Below are positions 46,216-54,746 of a DNA stretch of 64,000 nucleotides, piece after piece; the stretch's first letter is position 1, and every line of letters begins with the position of its first letter. The DNA lies in the NCBI RefSeq assembly GCF_029892065.1, contig NZ_CP120373.1, positions 3,479,001-3,543,000 on the forward strand. Reading direction: 5' to 3'. The notes under the pieces are model-generated. The model was not told the DNA's origin. It saw nothing but the letters and a program-made list of their open reading frames with translations, and ran no database searches. A program made the translations under genes and the position numbers. Origin of the DNA: Sinorhizobium garamanticum (GTDB taxonomy: Bacteria; Pseudomonadota; Alphaproteobacteria; Rhizobiales; Rhizobiaceae).

Positions 46216-47163
46216 ATGCCGGAGCAGCAAGCGCCGCAAGATCTGCAGGCGATCATCGATGACATTTACCGCGAACTGACGCCAAGGCTTGGCGAAGGCA
46301 AGGTGGCCGACTACATCCCGCAACTCGCGCGCGTCGACTCCCGCCGTTTCGGCATGGCAATCGTCACGACGGGCGGCCAGATCTATCGGGTTGGCGATGC
46401 CGAGGTGCCGTTTTCGATCCAGAGCATTTCCAAGGTGTTCACGCTGACACTGGCGCTCGGCAAGCATGGAGAGAATATCTGGCACCGTGTCGGGCGCGAG
46501 CCGTCCGGCTCCGCCTTCAATTCGATCGTGCAGCTCGAGCACGAAGGCGGCAAGCCACGCAATCCCTTCATCAATGCCGGCGCGATCACCATCAGCGACC
46601 TCATCCTGGCAGGCCACACGCCCAAGGAGCTGATCGGCGAAATCGTGCAGTTCGTCCGCTATCTTGCCGACGACGACACGATCGTGATCGACCACGAGGT
46701 AGCGCGCTCGGAGACGGCAACCGGCTTCCGCAATGTCGCGCTTGCCAATTTCATGCGTTCCTTCGGCAAACTCGATCATCCGGCCGAGCACGTGCTCGGC
46801 GTCTATTTCCATCATTGCGCCTTGGCGATGACCTGCGTGCAACTCGCCAAGGCCGGCTTGTTCCTGGCAGCCGGCGGCGCCAACCCCCTGACGGGGCATT
46901 CCGTCGTCTCGCGTCAACGTGCGCGCCGCATCAATGCCCTGATGCTGACCTGCGGACACTACGACGGCTCCGGCGATTTCGCCTATCGCGTCGGTCTGCC
47001 AGGCAAGAGCGGCGTCGGCGGCGGGATTATGGCAGTCGCGCCGAGCAAGGCTTCCGTCGCCGTCTGGTCACCGGGTCTCAACGAGAACGGCAATTCGCTG
47101 CTCGGCTCCCTGGCTCTCGAAATGCTGGCCGCGCGCACGGGCTGGTCCGTGTTTGGCCCTTGA
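46216..47163 (+). CDS. glsA: Glutaminase A
   Basis: A 315-residue glutaminase of the serine beta-lactamase-like fold, converting glutamine to glutamate and ammonia. The catalytic SxxK is in [60 protein letters not shown] and the Gly-rich [13 protein letters not shown] are the other conserved blocks. Length matches the short bacterial type without ankyrin repeats. Confidence 0.95.
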   Translation: MPEQQAPQDLQAIIDDIYRELTPRLGEGKVADYIPQLARVDSRRFGMAIVTTGGQIYRVGDAEVPFSIQSISKVFTLTLALGKHGENIWHRVGREPSGSAFNSIVQLEHEGGKPRNPFINAGAITISDLILAGHTPKELIGEIVQFVRYLADDDTIVIDHEVARSETATGFRNVALANFMRSFGKLDHPAEHVLGVYFHHCALAMTCVQLAKAGLFLAAGGANPLTGHSVVSRQRARRINALMLTCGHYDGSGDFAYRVGLPGKSGVGGGIMAVAPSKASVAVWSPGLNENGNSLLGSLALEMLAARTGWSVFGP

Positions 47164-47273
47164 TAATGCCGTTCCGGACCGTTTCCCCTTGATCTCCGGC
47201 GCCGGACAGGGCAAGTGCTGGTTGATGCACCTGGGCGCAGCTGTTGCGGCCCGCCTAATCCGAGACTGTCGCT

Positions 47274-48164
47274 ATGGAACTCGCACGATCGTCAGAGCGC
47301 GATGGGATGAACATCATCGTCGACGAGGAAGACACCGGCTTCGACGCCGGCGCCCATCCGCTTTTTGCCCGGATGCCGTCGTCTGTTTCCTTCAACAAGC
47401 TTCGCAAGCGCCTGCTGCGGCAGACGCGTCAGGCGCTCGACGATTTCGGCATGCTGAAGGGCGCGAAGCGCTGGCTGGTCGGTCTTTCCGGCGGCAAGGA
47501 CAGCTACAGCCTGCTCGCACTGCTGATGGACCTGCAATGGCGCGGGTTGCTCCCGGTCGAACTCATCGCCTGCAACCTCGATCAGGGCCAGCCGAATTTC
47601 CCAAAGCATATCCTGCCGGAATACCTGACTTCGATCGGCATCAAGCACCGGATCGAGTACCGCGACACCTATTCCGTCGTGAAGGAAAAGGTGCCAGCCG
47701 GCGCGACTTACTGCTCGCTCTGTTCGCGGCTGAGACGCGGCAATCTCTATCGCATCGCGCGGGAGGAGGGGTGTGATGCCCTGGTCCTCGGTCATCATCG
47801 CGAAGATATTCTCGAAACCTTCTTCATGAACCTCTTCCATGGCGGGCGTCTCGCATCGATGCCGGCAAAGCTTCTCAACGACGAGGGCGATCTCATGGTT
47901 CTGAGACCGCTTGCCTATGCGGCGGAAGACGACCTCGCGAAGTTCGCAGCCGCCATGGAATTTCCGATCATCCCCTGCGACCTCTGTGGTTCGCAGGATG
48001 GTCTCGAACGAAATGCGATGAAGGCGATGCTTGCCGACATCGAGCGGCGCATGCCGGGCCGCAAGGACACGATGCTGCGGGCGCTCGGACACGTGAACCC
48101 GTCGCACCTGCTTGATCCGAGACTTTTCGATTTCCAATCCCTTTCCCCGGAGCCCAAAGAATGA
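47274..48164 (+). CDS. ttcA: tRNA 2-thiocytidine(32) synthetase
   Basis: A 296-residue enzyme that thiolates C32 of some tRNAs using ATP and a 4Fe-4S cluster. The PP-loop SGGKDS is at residues 72-77; the paired Cys motifs are [11 protein letters not shown] in the centre and IPCDLCGSQ near the C-terminus, and [15 protein letters not shown] is a further signature. A second possible start (MNIIVDEED, 47307) would remove 11 residues. The stop overlaps the start of the next gene by 4 bases. Confidence 0.93.
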   Translation: MELARSSERDGMNIIVDEEDTGFDAGAHPLFARMPSSVSFNKLRKRLLRQTRQALDDFGMLKGAKRWLVGLSGGKDSYSLLALLMDLQWRGLLPVELIACNLDQGQPNFPKHILPEYLTSIGIKHRIEYRDTYSVVKEKVPAGATYCSLCSRLRRGNLYRIAREEGCDALVLGHHREDILETFFMNLFHGGRLASMPAKLLNDEGDLMVLRPLAYAAEDDLAKFAAAMEFPIIPCDLCGSQDGLERNAMKAMLADIERRMPGRKDTMLRALGHVNPSHLLDPRLFDFQSLSPEPKE

Positions 48165-48985
48165 GCCAATCGGTCGACATCGCTGCGCTTGCCAACCTTC
48201 TGCAGGAGGCGGCGGTCAAGGAAATCCTGCCGCGCTTCCGCAATCTTGGTTCAGGCGATGTACGCATGAAGTCGGAGGCGATCGATCTCGTCACTGAGGG
48301 GGATGAAGCAGCGGAAAGGCTCATCAAGGCCAAGATCGACACGGTCGCGCCCGGTGCTGTCTTCATCGGCGAGGAATCCGTCGCCGCCGAGCCGGCGCTT
48401 CTCGACAAGCTTGCCGATGCCGATCTCGCCATCGTCGTCGACCCGATCGACGGAACGTTCAATTTCGCGGCCGGCCTGCCGCTCTTTGGCGTGATGGCAA
48501 GCGTGGTCGCCAAAGGCGAGACCGTCGCCGGCATCATTTATGATCCGCTTGGCAACGACTGGGTCATTGCCGAGAAGGGGGCGGGCGCCTGGCTTTGCCG
48601 GCCCGACGGATCGCAGGAGAAATTGGCGGTGACTGCCGGCGTGCCACTCGAGGCCATGGTCGGCGGTGCTTCGACGGCCTTCTACAAGCAAGACGACCGC
48701 CGGATCGTCATGGGCAATTTGGCCAAGGTCAGGATTGCGACGAGTTACCGTTGCGCGGCGCACGAGTATCGCATCTTTGTCGGCGGCCATCTGCATTTCC
48801 TGATGTACCAGAAGCTGATGCCGTGGGACCATCTGGCCGGTACGTTGATCGCCGAAGAGGCGGGCGCCTATGCCGCGCGCTTCGATGGCTCGCGCTATCT
48901 GCCCGCCCATACGAACGGCGGCCTGCTTCTGGCAACCGACAAGGAGAGCTGGGACGCGCTGCGGCGAGAGGTTTTCACCGTCTGA
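48161..48985 (+). CDS. Inositol-monophosphatase family phosphatase
   Basis: A 274-residue Mg2+-dependent phosphatase. Metal-site motifs: GEESVAAE (Glu-Glu), [20 protein letters not shown] (Asp-x-Ile-Asp-Gly-Thr) and [16 protein letters not shown]. Substrates in the family include inositol phosphates, histidinol phosphate, PAP and FBP; not decided here. Translation is coupled to ttcA by an ATGA overlap. Confidence 0.9.
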   Translation: MSQSVDIAALANLLQEAAVKEILPRFRNLGSGDVRMKSEAIDLVTEGDEAAERLIKAKIDTVAPGAVFIGEESVAAEPALLDKLADADLAIVVDPIDGTFNFAAGLPLFGVMASVVAKGETVAGIIYDPLGNDWVIAEKGAGAWLCRPDGSQEKLAVTAGVPLEAMVGGASTAFYKQDDRRIVMGNLAKVRIATSYRCAAHEYRIFVGGHLHFLMYQKLMPWDHLAGTLIAEEAGAYAARFDGSRYLPAHTNGGLLLATDKESWDALRREVFTV

Positions 48986-48988
48986 CAT

Positions 48989-49948
48989 CTAGGCGATGGC
49001 CGTCCGTTCGCCTTCGTTGAGGGGGCGCATCAACCCGATGATCTTCTCCCTCATCCATCTGTGCAGCGGGCTGGCCGTCGAACGTCGGTGCCAGACCGCG
49101 ATGATCAAGGGCGGAACAATCGGCATCGGCGGGTGGTAGATGTCCAGGCCGATCTGCGGGGCGACCCGCTCGGCCAGCTGACGCGGCGCCAACGCGATCA
49201 GGTCGCTTGCCGCAACTGCGCGGCAAACGCCCGAGAACACCGGCAAGGTCATCATGACCTTTCGGCGGCGGCCCACCTTGGCCAGGGCGGCGTCGCCCAT
49301 GGCCGAGAAATTTCCCTCGGGCGAGAAAAGCACGTGTCCAATCTCGCAGAACAGGTCCATCGGAACGATTTCGCCTGGTCCTAACCCCGCCGCTGTCAGT
49401 TGGGGATGGCTGCGTCGCGTGATCACGACGAAGGTCGAATAAAAGAGCGGCTGGCTGCTGGCCCAGTCTGGAACGGGCTGGTTCGGGATCAAGGCCAAAT
49501 CGGCATGATACTTCTCGAGGCTGTCGATATAGCTGTTTGGAACGAGATCGACGAGTTGGGCCCTGATATTGGGCGCCTGCTTGCGCAGCAGGTCCGCGAG
49601 CGCCGGCATCAGCATCTCGGCGAAGAAATCGCTTGCCGTGATCCGAAAGGTTCCCTCGGCCGTTGCGGGTTCGAACGTGCTCGGCGGCGCAAAAAGGACT
49701 GCAAGTCGGTCCAATTCCTCCCTGAGCGGCAATTCGATGGACCTTGCATAGTCGGTCGGAACCAGGCGGTTGCCATGGCGGACGAACAGCTCGTCTTTCA
49801 ACGCGTGCCGCAATCTGGCCAGTGCGCCCGACACTGCCGATTGGGACATGTTCAGCCGCTTGCCCGCCTGAACAGTCGAGCCTTCGCGCAGAATGGCGTC
49901 GAGCACGCGCATAAGGTTAAGGTCGAACGTTGCGAAATTGACTTTCAC
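48989..49948 (-). CDS. LysR-family transcriptional regulator
   Basis: A 319-residue regulator. The N-terminal winged helix (about 1-62) has FDLNLMRVLDAILREGSTVQAGKRLNMSQSAVSGALARLRHALKDELFVR; the rest is a periplasmic-binding-like effector domain. The start is GTG (49948, VKVNFATFDLN); the open frame runs far upstream through the cupin gene in antisense and is not real there. It is divergent from the cupin gene with a palindrome between them. The nod-box-regulator-like N-terminus (FDLNLL) puts it in the NodD/SyrM-like branch, but no nod genes are present. Confidence 0.88.
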   Translation of the reverse strand: MKVNFATFDLNLMRVLDAILREGSTVQAGKRLNMSQSAVSGALARLRHALKDELFVRHGNRLVPTDYARSIELPLREELDRLAVLFAPPSTFEPATAEGTFRITASDFFAEMLMPALADLLRKQAPNIRAQLVDLVPNSYIDSLEKYHADLALIPNQPVPDWASSQPLFYSTFVVITRRSHPQLTAAGLGPGEIVPMDLFCEIGHVLFSPEGNFSAMGDAALAKVGRRRKVMMTLPVFSGVCRAVAASDLIALAPRQLAERVAPQIGLDIYHPPMPIVPPLIIAVWHRRSTASPLHRWMREKIIGLMRPLNEGERTAIA

Positions 49949-49954
49949 GATAGC

Positions 49955-49968
49955 TTGTATCTGTACAA
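49955..49968. promoter_or_regulatory. Candidate LysR operator between LysR and cupin genes
   Basis: TTGTATCTGTACAA: TTGTA and TACAA arms around 4 bases, of the T-N11-A form typical of LysR binding, 7 bases upstream of the LysR start and about 70 upstream of the cupin start. Confidence 0.5.
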
Positions 49969-50035
49969 TCGGTTGGATCGATAGTGTCCCGCCGCATAAG
50001 CTCGAGTCAATAAGAACGCTTTGACGGAGCTGAGC

Positions 50036-50482
50036 ATGCACGAGATCTTTTGCGCCAATGCCATCGATTGGAATGGCGTCAAATACAGGACAATTCTGTC
50101 CACCAAGGCGACCGACGGCAAACTGTCGATCGTTGACAGCCTCTCTCCGATCGGAAGCGGACCTCCGCGGCACGTCCACGAGGCGGAAGACGAGGTTTTC
50201 GTGATCCTCACGGGCCGGTGCAAATTCTGGCTGGAAGGCGAAGAGTTCATGCGAGGACCGGGAGAGGCGGTATTTATCCCGCGCGGATCGGAGCACACCT
50301 TTCAGGTCATCGGAGATATTTCCTGCCGCCATCTCGTGACCCTGACGCCCGGCGGCTTCGAGGAGTTCTTCGCGGAAATGGCGGCGGGCCAGTTCTCCAT
50401 TCCCGACGATATGCCGGCAATCGTGGAGGCCGCAGGTCGGCACAATCTGCGGTTCACCGGGCCGCCGCTGGATGTGAACTGA
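50036..50482 (+). CDS. Cupin-domain protein
   Basis: A 148-residue single cupin. The first motif GSGPPRHVHEAEDEVFVILTGRCKFW has the metal-binding His-x-His and Glu, and the second motif is PRGSEHTFQVIG. Likely a small dioxygenase, isomerase or sensor. It starts at ATG 50036 after GGAG. Divergent from the LysR gene, it is the probable regulatory target. Confidence 0.82.
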   Translation: MHEIFCANAIDWNGVKYRTILSTKATDGKLSIVDSLSPIGSGPPRHVHEAEDEVFVILTGRCKFWLEGEEFMRGPGEAVFIPRGSEHTFQVIGDISCRHLVTLTPGGFEEFFAEMAAGQFSIPDDMPAIVEAAGRHNLRFTGPPLDVN

Positions 50483-50485
50483 GAA

Positions 50486-51793
50486 CTAGACGTGGCCGCC
50501 GTGCTCGTGCGCCATGTCCTTGTCACCGGGATGCGTGAAGAGCTTGCCGTTCTCTGCCCAGAGCGTGGCGAGAATGGTGAACAGGCCGAACAGCGCAAAG
50601 CCACCGAACAAGGGCTGCAGCGTACCATTGAAGAGCTGGCCAACGGCGGCGCCGAGTAGCGTGCCGCCCGTCGTCGAAACGAAGCCGGTAATCGCGGTTG
50701 CCGTCCCCGCAACGTGTCCCATCGGCTCAAGGCTGATGGCGGTGAAGTTCGTGGCGATGACGGCGAAGAACATCAGCAGTATCGAGAAAAGCAGATAGCT
50801 GATGACGAAGGCGGGCGTGCCTGCGAGCGACAGCACGAAACCGATCGACGCCAGCGACGTGAAGAGGATCATCGCCGCATGTGAGATGCGGCGCATACCG
50901 AAGCTGCGGACGAAGAAGCCGTTGGCGAAGTTGGCGACTGCAATACCGCCAGCGGTCCCTGCAAAGGCGATCGGCAGCCAATCGCCAAGACCATAGACCT
51001 CCCCGAAGACCTGCTGAACACTGACGATGTAGGCACAGATCACGGCGGAGAAGAGCGTAAGGCCGATCATATAGCCGCAGGTTATGCGGTTCGTCAGTAC
51101 CGTGCGGAATCCGGAGAGGACGGCGCCGACCGAAAGCGGCAGACGCTCCTCTACCGGCAGAGACTCCTTCATCCGGGTCAGCGCCCAGGTGAAGAGGACT
51201 GCCCCAATGCCGCCAATCAGGATGAAGATCCAGTGCCAACTCGCAGAGGCGAGCACAAGTTGGCCAAGGAAAGGAGCGACGATCGGGATGATCATGAAGA
51301 CGATCATCACGTAAGACATGACTCGTGCCATCTCGCGGCCACCGAAACAATCGCGCACGATTGCCATCGTCGTGATGCGGATGGCGGCAGCTCCGATCCC
51401 CTGGACGAAGCGCATCACAAGCAGCGCTTCGAAACTTGAGGCCTGCGACGCCGTGAATGAGGTGAGCGTGAAGAAGGCCAGGCCGCCGAACAGAACGATG
51501 CGTCGACCGAAGGCATCGGAAAGGCTACCGAAGAAGATCTGCGAGAGGCCGAATCCAAGCAGGAAGATGCCGATGACGAGCTGCGCGTCGTTCGCATTCG
51601 CAAGGTCGAACGACTGGCCGATGCTTTGAAGCGCGGGCAGCATACTGTCGATTGCGAGCGCGACGCTGGCGGTCATGAGCGCGATTGTCACGATGAACTC
51701 GGCGATGCCCATACGGATGCGTGCCGCGCCCGAAAGCCCATCGCCATGTTCGGCTTTTTGAGGGATGGAGGATCGTTCTGAGACGGAAGACAT
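50486..51793 (-). CDS. MFS drug-resistance exporter, Bcr/CflA type (first of tandem pair)
   Basis: A 435-residue transporter with 12 predicted membrane segments. SLSDAFGRR is the MFS motif A after the second span, and MRFVQGIGAAA with IVRDCFGGREMARVMSYVMIVFMIIPIVAPFLG fits the Bcr/CflA drug:H+ antiporter branch. A short His-rich tail (HPGDKDMAHEHGGHV) is unusual and could bind metal. ATG at 51793; the much longer open frame upstream is an artefact reaching into the next gene. Paralogous to the following gene. Confidence 0.88.
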   Translation of the reverse strand: MSSVSERSSIPQKAEHGDGLSGAARIRMGIAEFIVTIALMTASVALAIDSMLPALQSIGQSFDLANANDAQLVIGIFLLGFGLSQIFFGSLSDAFGRRIVLFGGLAFFTLTSFTASQASSFEALLVMRFVQGIGAAAIRITTMAIVRDCFGGREMARVMSYVMIVFMIIPIVAPFLGQLVLASASWHWIFILIGGIGAVLFTWALTRMKESLPVEERLPLSVGAVLSGFRTVLTNRITCGYMIGLTLFSAVICAYIVSVQQVFGEVYGLGDWLPIAFAGTAGGIAVANFANGFFVRSFGMRRISHAAMILFTSLASIGFVLSLAGTPAFVISYLLFSILLMFFAVIATNFTAISLEPMGHVAGTATAITGFVSTTGGTLLGAAVGQLFNGTLQPLFGGFALFGLFTILATLWAENGKLFTHPGDKDMAHEHGGHV

Positions 51794-51885
51794 TGTCGAA
51801 ATATCCGTAATATGAGCTTGGGAGGAGACATCGGACCGGCGCGTCCGCGGCGGAGGCGAGGGACGCCTCCATGCCGCATTTCGGG

Positions 51886-53124
51886 CTACCCCGCCGGATT
51901 GTGCGGTTTGAAGAGCCGGCCGCCCTCGGCGATCAGCACGAAGGCGAGGGCGAAAACGGCGACAATGAAAAATCCGGCGGCAAGCGGCGTCACGGTGCCG
52001 TCGAAGGCCTGGCCGATAAATGCACCGATGATCCCGCCGCCGATCGTCTGCGTGAAGCCCAGCACAGAGGAGGCCGTTCCGGCTACATGGCCAAGTGGCT
52101 CCATCGCCATGGCGTTGAAATTCGCCGCGATCAGGCCGAACTGGAACATCGTCGCGGCTTGCAGAATGATGAAGAGCGGCAGCGGCAGCGGCCCCATCAG
52201 CGACAGGGACACCCAGACGAAGCTTGCCAGAGTGAAACCGAGAAGTGCCGCGTGCGACAGCGTCCGCATGCCAAATCGCTGGACGAGGCGCGAATTGGTG
52301 AAGGACGCGACCGCCATCATTCCGGCGAAGGCTGCGAAAACCGCCGGGAACCAGATGCCGAGCCCGTATATGCCCACGAGGATCTGTTGGGCCGAATTGA
52401 CGAAGCCGAAGAGGCCGCCGAGGAGGGCGGCTGTCGCCAGCGTGTAAAAGAGCGCCAACCGGTTCGTCAGCACGATGCGGAAGCCGTCCAGTATCACTGT
52501 AGACGTGAAGGCGCGTCGATTGGCCGGTGCCAGCGTCTCCTGAAGCCGAAAGGCTACAGGTACGGCGATGGCTACTGCGAACAGCGCGATCACGACGAAG
52601 ATCATGTGCCATTCCGAAAAGAGCATGATCAACTGACCGATGCTCGGCGCGACGATCGGAACGGTCATGAACACCATCATGACCAGCGACATGATCTCCG
52701 CCATCTGGCGGCCGCCATACACGTCACGCACGACGGAAACGGTGATGACGCGGGTTGCGGCCGCGCCCACACCCTGCACGAAGCGAAAGAAAAGGAGCGC
52801 AGCGAAGGTCGGCACGAACACGATTGCAAGCGCGCAGAGGCCGTACAAGGCGAGCCCACCCAGCAGCGGCCCCTTTCGCCCGAAGCGGTCGGAAAGTGGG
52901 CCGAAGAACAGTTGCGCGAAGCCCATGCCGATGAGGTAGGCCGTGATGACAAACTGCCGGTCGTTTTCGTCGGCTACGCCGAGACTCGCACCAATCTCCT
53001 GCAGGCCCGGCAGCATGATGTCGATGGAGACCGCGTTGATCGACATCAGCATTGCCATCAGCGCAATGAACTGGAACTTCGTCAGTCCCGAGAGGGTGGC
53101 GGTCTGATCAATGGGCCTCGTCAT
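51886..53124 (-). CDS. MFS drug-resistance exporter, Bcr/CflA type (second of tandem pair)
   Basis: A 412-residue 12-span transporter. Motif A is PLSDRFGRKG; FRFVQGVGAAATRVITVSVVRDVYGGRQMAEIM matches the Bcr/CflA branch. It lies 92 bases upstream of its paralogue on the same strand and was likely co-transcribed with it. Start at ATG 53124 (MTRPIDQT); the frame upstream is open but unsupported. Substrate unknown. Confidence 0.88.
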   Translation of the reverse strand: MTRPIDQTATLSGLTKFQFIALMAMLMSINAVSIDIMLPGLQEIGASLGVADENDRQFVITAYLIGMGFAQLFFGPLSDRFGRKGPLLGGLALYGLCALAIVFVPTFAALLFFRFVQGVGAAATRVITVSVVRDVYGGRQMAEIMSLVMMVFMTVPIVAPSIGQLIMLFSEWHMIFVVIALFAVAIAVPVAFRLQETLAPANRRAFTSTVILDGFRIVLTNRLALFYTLATAALLGGLFGFVNSAQQILVGIYGLGIWFPAVFAAFAGMMAVASFTNSRLVQRFGMRTLSHAALLGFTLASFVWVSLSLMGPLPLPLFIILQAATMFQFGLIAANFNAMAMEPLGHVAGTASSVLGFTQTIGGGIIGAFIGQAFDGTVTPLAAGFFIVAVFALAFVLIAEGGRLFKPHNPAG

Positions 53125-53514
53125 CTCACTTGTCCTGCTGATGGCCGGGGTTTGGCAATCGGTCTTGAAAACTATTTGCTCTCCGAGCGGGAGAGGGCTG
53201 CAACGCGTTGAGTTTCCGCATCTGCTGCGGGCCGCGTCCGGCCCGAACGATGCGGTCAGTGACTCCGAAAGGACAGGCGACCGGCGAGCACCGATCGTCA
53301 CGTCGGGTATGGAGGTGGGACGCGCTCGCTCGTCAGAACGAGCGGCGAGCGGAGGTCCGGGCAAAGCGATATCCGCCTTTTGGTGCCCTTGAATGGAAAG
53401 GTGCCCCTCGCGGGCAGCTTATATCAGGCTATCGAGAACGCTTCCCGCAGCCGGAAATTGCCTGACTGCTCAAGAAGCACATTAGAAATTAGACAGTCGA
53501 AATATAGCTTCAGA
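53125..53514. other. Gap between MFS pair and grxD, no gene seen
   Basis: About 390 bases without a supported coding region. It should contain the promoter of the MFS pair. The last 80 bases before the grxD terminator are AT-rich. Confidence 0.5.
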
Positions 53515-53540
53515 ATCAAAAAAGGCGGTCGCCCGCCTTT
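53515..53540 (-). terminator. Terminator of the bolA-grxD cluster
   Basis: AAAGGCGG (53521-53528), loop TCGC, CCGCCTTT (53533-53540); on the minus strand TTTTTT runs on past the stem. It lies 28 bases beyond the grxD stop. Confidence 0.88.
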
Positions 53541-53568
53541 CCCGATATTTGGAAGGATGCCTTCCGGG

Positions 53569-53904
53569 TCAGGCGGCACCCTTCACAGAAATACCTTGTC
53601 CCTGAAGATGCGACTGCAATTCGCCGGCCTGGAACATCTCCCGTACGATGTCACAGCCGCCGACAAATTCGCCCTTCACATAAAGCTGCGGAATGGTCGG
53701 CCAATTGGAGTAGTCCTTAATGCCCTGGCGAAGATCCGCATCCGCGAGCACATTGATGCCCTTATAGTCGACGCCGATATAATCGAGGATCTGGACAACC
53801 TGGCCGGAGAAGCCACACTGCGGAAACTGCGGCGTGCCCTTCATGAAGAGAACGACGTCGTTCGTCTTGACTTCGTTATCGATGAAATCGTGAATTCCGC
53901 TCAT
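53569..53904 (-). CDS. grxD: Monothiol glutaredoxin Grx4/GrxD
   Basis: A 111-residue CGFS glutaredoxin: active-site Cys30 in [10 protein letters not shown], then [12 protein letters not shown] and [20 protein letters not shown] for glutathione binding. CGFS glutaredoxins carry 2Fe-2S clusters and work with BolA proteins in iron-sulfur delivery and iron sensing. A bolA gene lies 384 bases upstream on the same strand. Confidence 0.95.
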   Translation of the reverse strand: MSGIHDFIDNEVKTNDVVLFMKGTPQFPQCGFSGQVVQILDYIGVDYKGINVLADADLRQGIKDYSNWPTIPQLYVKGEFVGGCDIVREMFQAGELQSHLQGQGISVKGAA

Positions 53905-54038
53905 TTTGTCTTCCTTCCTGCGCCGGTTTCAAGGACCGGATGTCGATTGGGGCTTAGATAGCATGCGTGCGCGTGATTTTCACCACCCCATCGCAACAAA
54001 TATTGATGGTCCTCAAAATGTGGCCTTGATGCCACTCG

Positions 54039-54281
54039 CTACGAGGAGCGGCGGCGCAGCTTGCTCCTCGCGGCCGCCGTACGGCGACGACTCACCTGTT
54101 TCTTCGCGGGTTTGCGCACCGCAGCTTCGATGATCTCCGCGAGCAGACCGCCCGACGCGGCTTTCCTGGTCCGGCGCTTCGTCCGCTTCGTTGCGGTACG
54201 CCTCGCACCGGTCTTCTTCAGGATCTCCTTCAGCGCGCTGTCAACAACACCGCTGACGAGTTCCTTGATCAGATCCGCCAT
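54039..54281 (-). CDS. Small highly basic protein between bolA and grxD
   Basis: An 80-residue protein. The N-terminal third is a mixed helix (MADLIKELVSGVVDSALKEILKKTG), the middle GGLLAEIIEAAVRKPA another helix, and the rest is Arg/Lys-rich (ARRTATKRTKRRTRKAA, SRRRTAAARSKLRRRSS), like a histone-H1-type or nucleic-acid-binding tail. It starts 6 bases after the bolA stop and is followed 134 bases later by grxD, so it is part of that transcription unit. I do not recognise a family. No Cys, so no direct cluster ligand. Confidence 0.6.
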   Translation of the reverse strand: MADLIKELVSGVVDSALKEILKKTGARRTATKRTKRRTRKAASGGLLAEIIEAAVRKPAKKQVSRRRTAAARSKLRRRSS

Positions 54282-54287
54282 TCCGGC

Positions 54288-54521
54288 TCACTCCGGCGCG
54301 CTGGTCTGGAGAGCGAGTGCGTGAAGCACGCCACCCATATTGCCCTTCAATGCGTTGTAGACCATCTGGTGCTGCTGCACGCGGGTCTTGCCGCGAAACG
54401 CTTCAGCCACGACTTCGGCGGCATAGTGGTCGCCGTCACCGGCCAAATCGCGGATCGTGACCTTTGCACCGGGGATCCCGGCCTTGATCAAGTCTTCGAT
54501 ATCGCCTGGTGTCATGGGCAT
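54288..54521 (-). CDS. BolA-family protein
   Basis: A 77-residue BolA: PMTPGDIEDLIKAGIPGAKVTIRDLAGDGDHYAAEVVAEAFRGKTRVQQHQMVYNALKGNMGGVLHALAL, with the conserved His in GDGDHYAA and in RVQQHQMVY that coordinate a shared 2Fe-2S cluster with a CGFS glutaredoxin. It is the first gene of a unit that continues to grxD, which supports a BolA-Grx4 pair. Confidence 0.92.
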   Translation of the reverse strand: MPMTPGDIEDLIKAGIPGAKVTIRDLAGDGDHYAAEVVAEAFRGKTRVQQHQMVYNALKGNMGGVLHALALQTSAPE

Positions 54522-54746
54522 GGTACGCCAACTCCCTTTTATTCTGCGTCGGCTGCGCTGCCGACGCCTTTCATATTTTCAGGGAACCACGATTCAGGTG
54601 CTGAAAGCAAATGCTGAATCGGCCTATTCCCGAAGTCTCCGCGGCTACAGTCTGTCGCGTGAAAAAGAATTCACGGACAGGCTTTAGATCATGTCTTCAT
54701 GCATGTCGTTATCGCAAAACCGCTGCACACTTTTGCGCGACATGCA

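Noticed and set aside
49949..50443. Upstream extension of the LysR frame by 165 codons
   Set aside because: It runs antisense through the cupin gene; LysR proteins begin at the helix-turn-helix, which fits the GTG at 49948.
51794..52612. Open-frame extension that would fuse the first MFS gene to an upstream 270-residue stretch
   Set aside because: The stretch lies out of phase across the second MFS gene; the MFS protein begins naturally at 51793.
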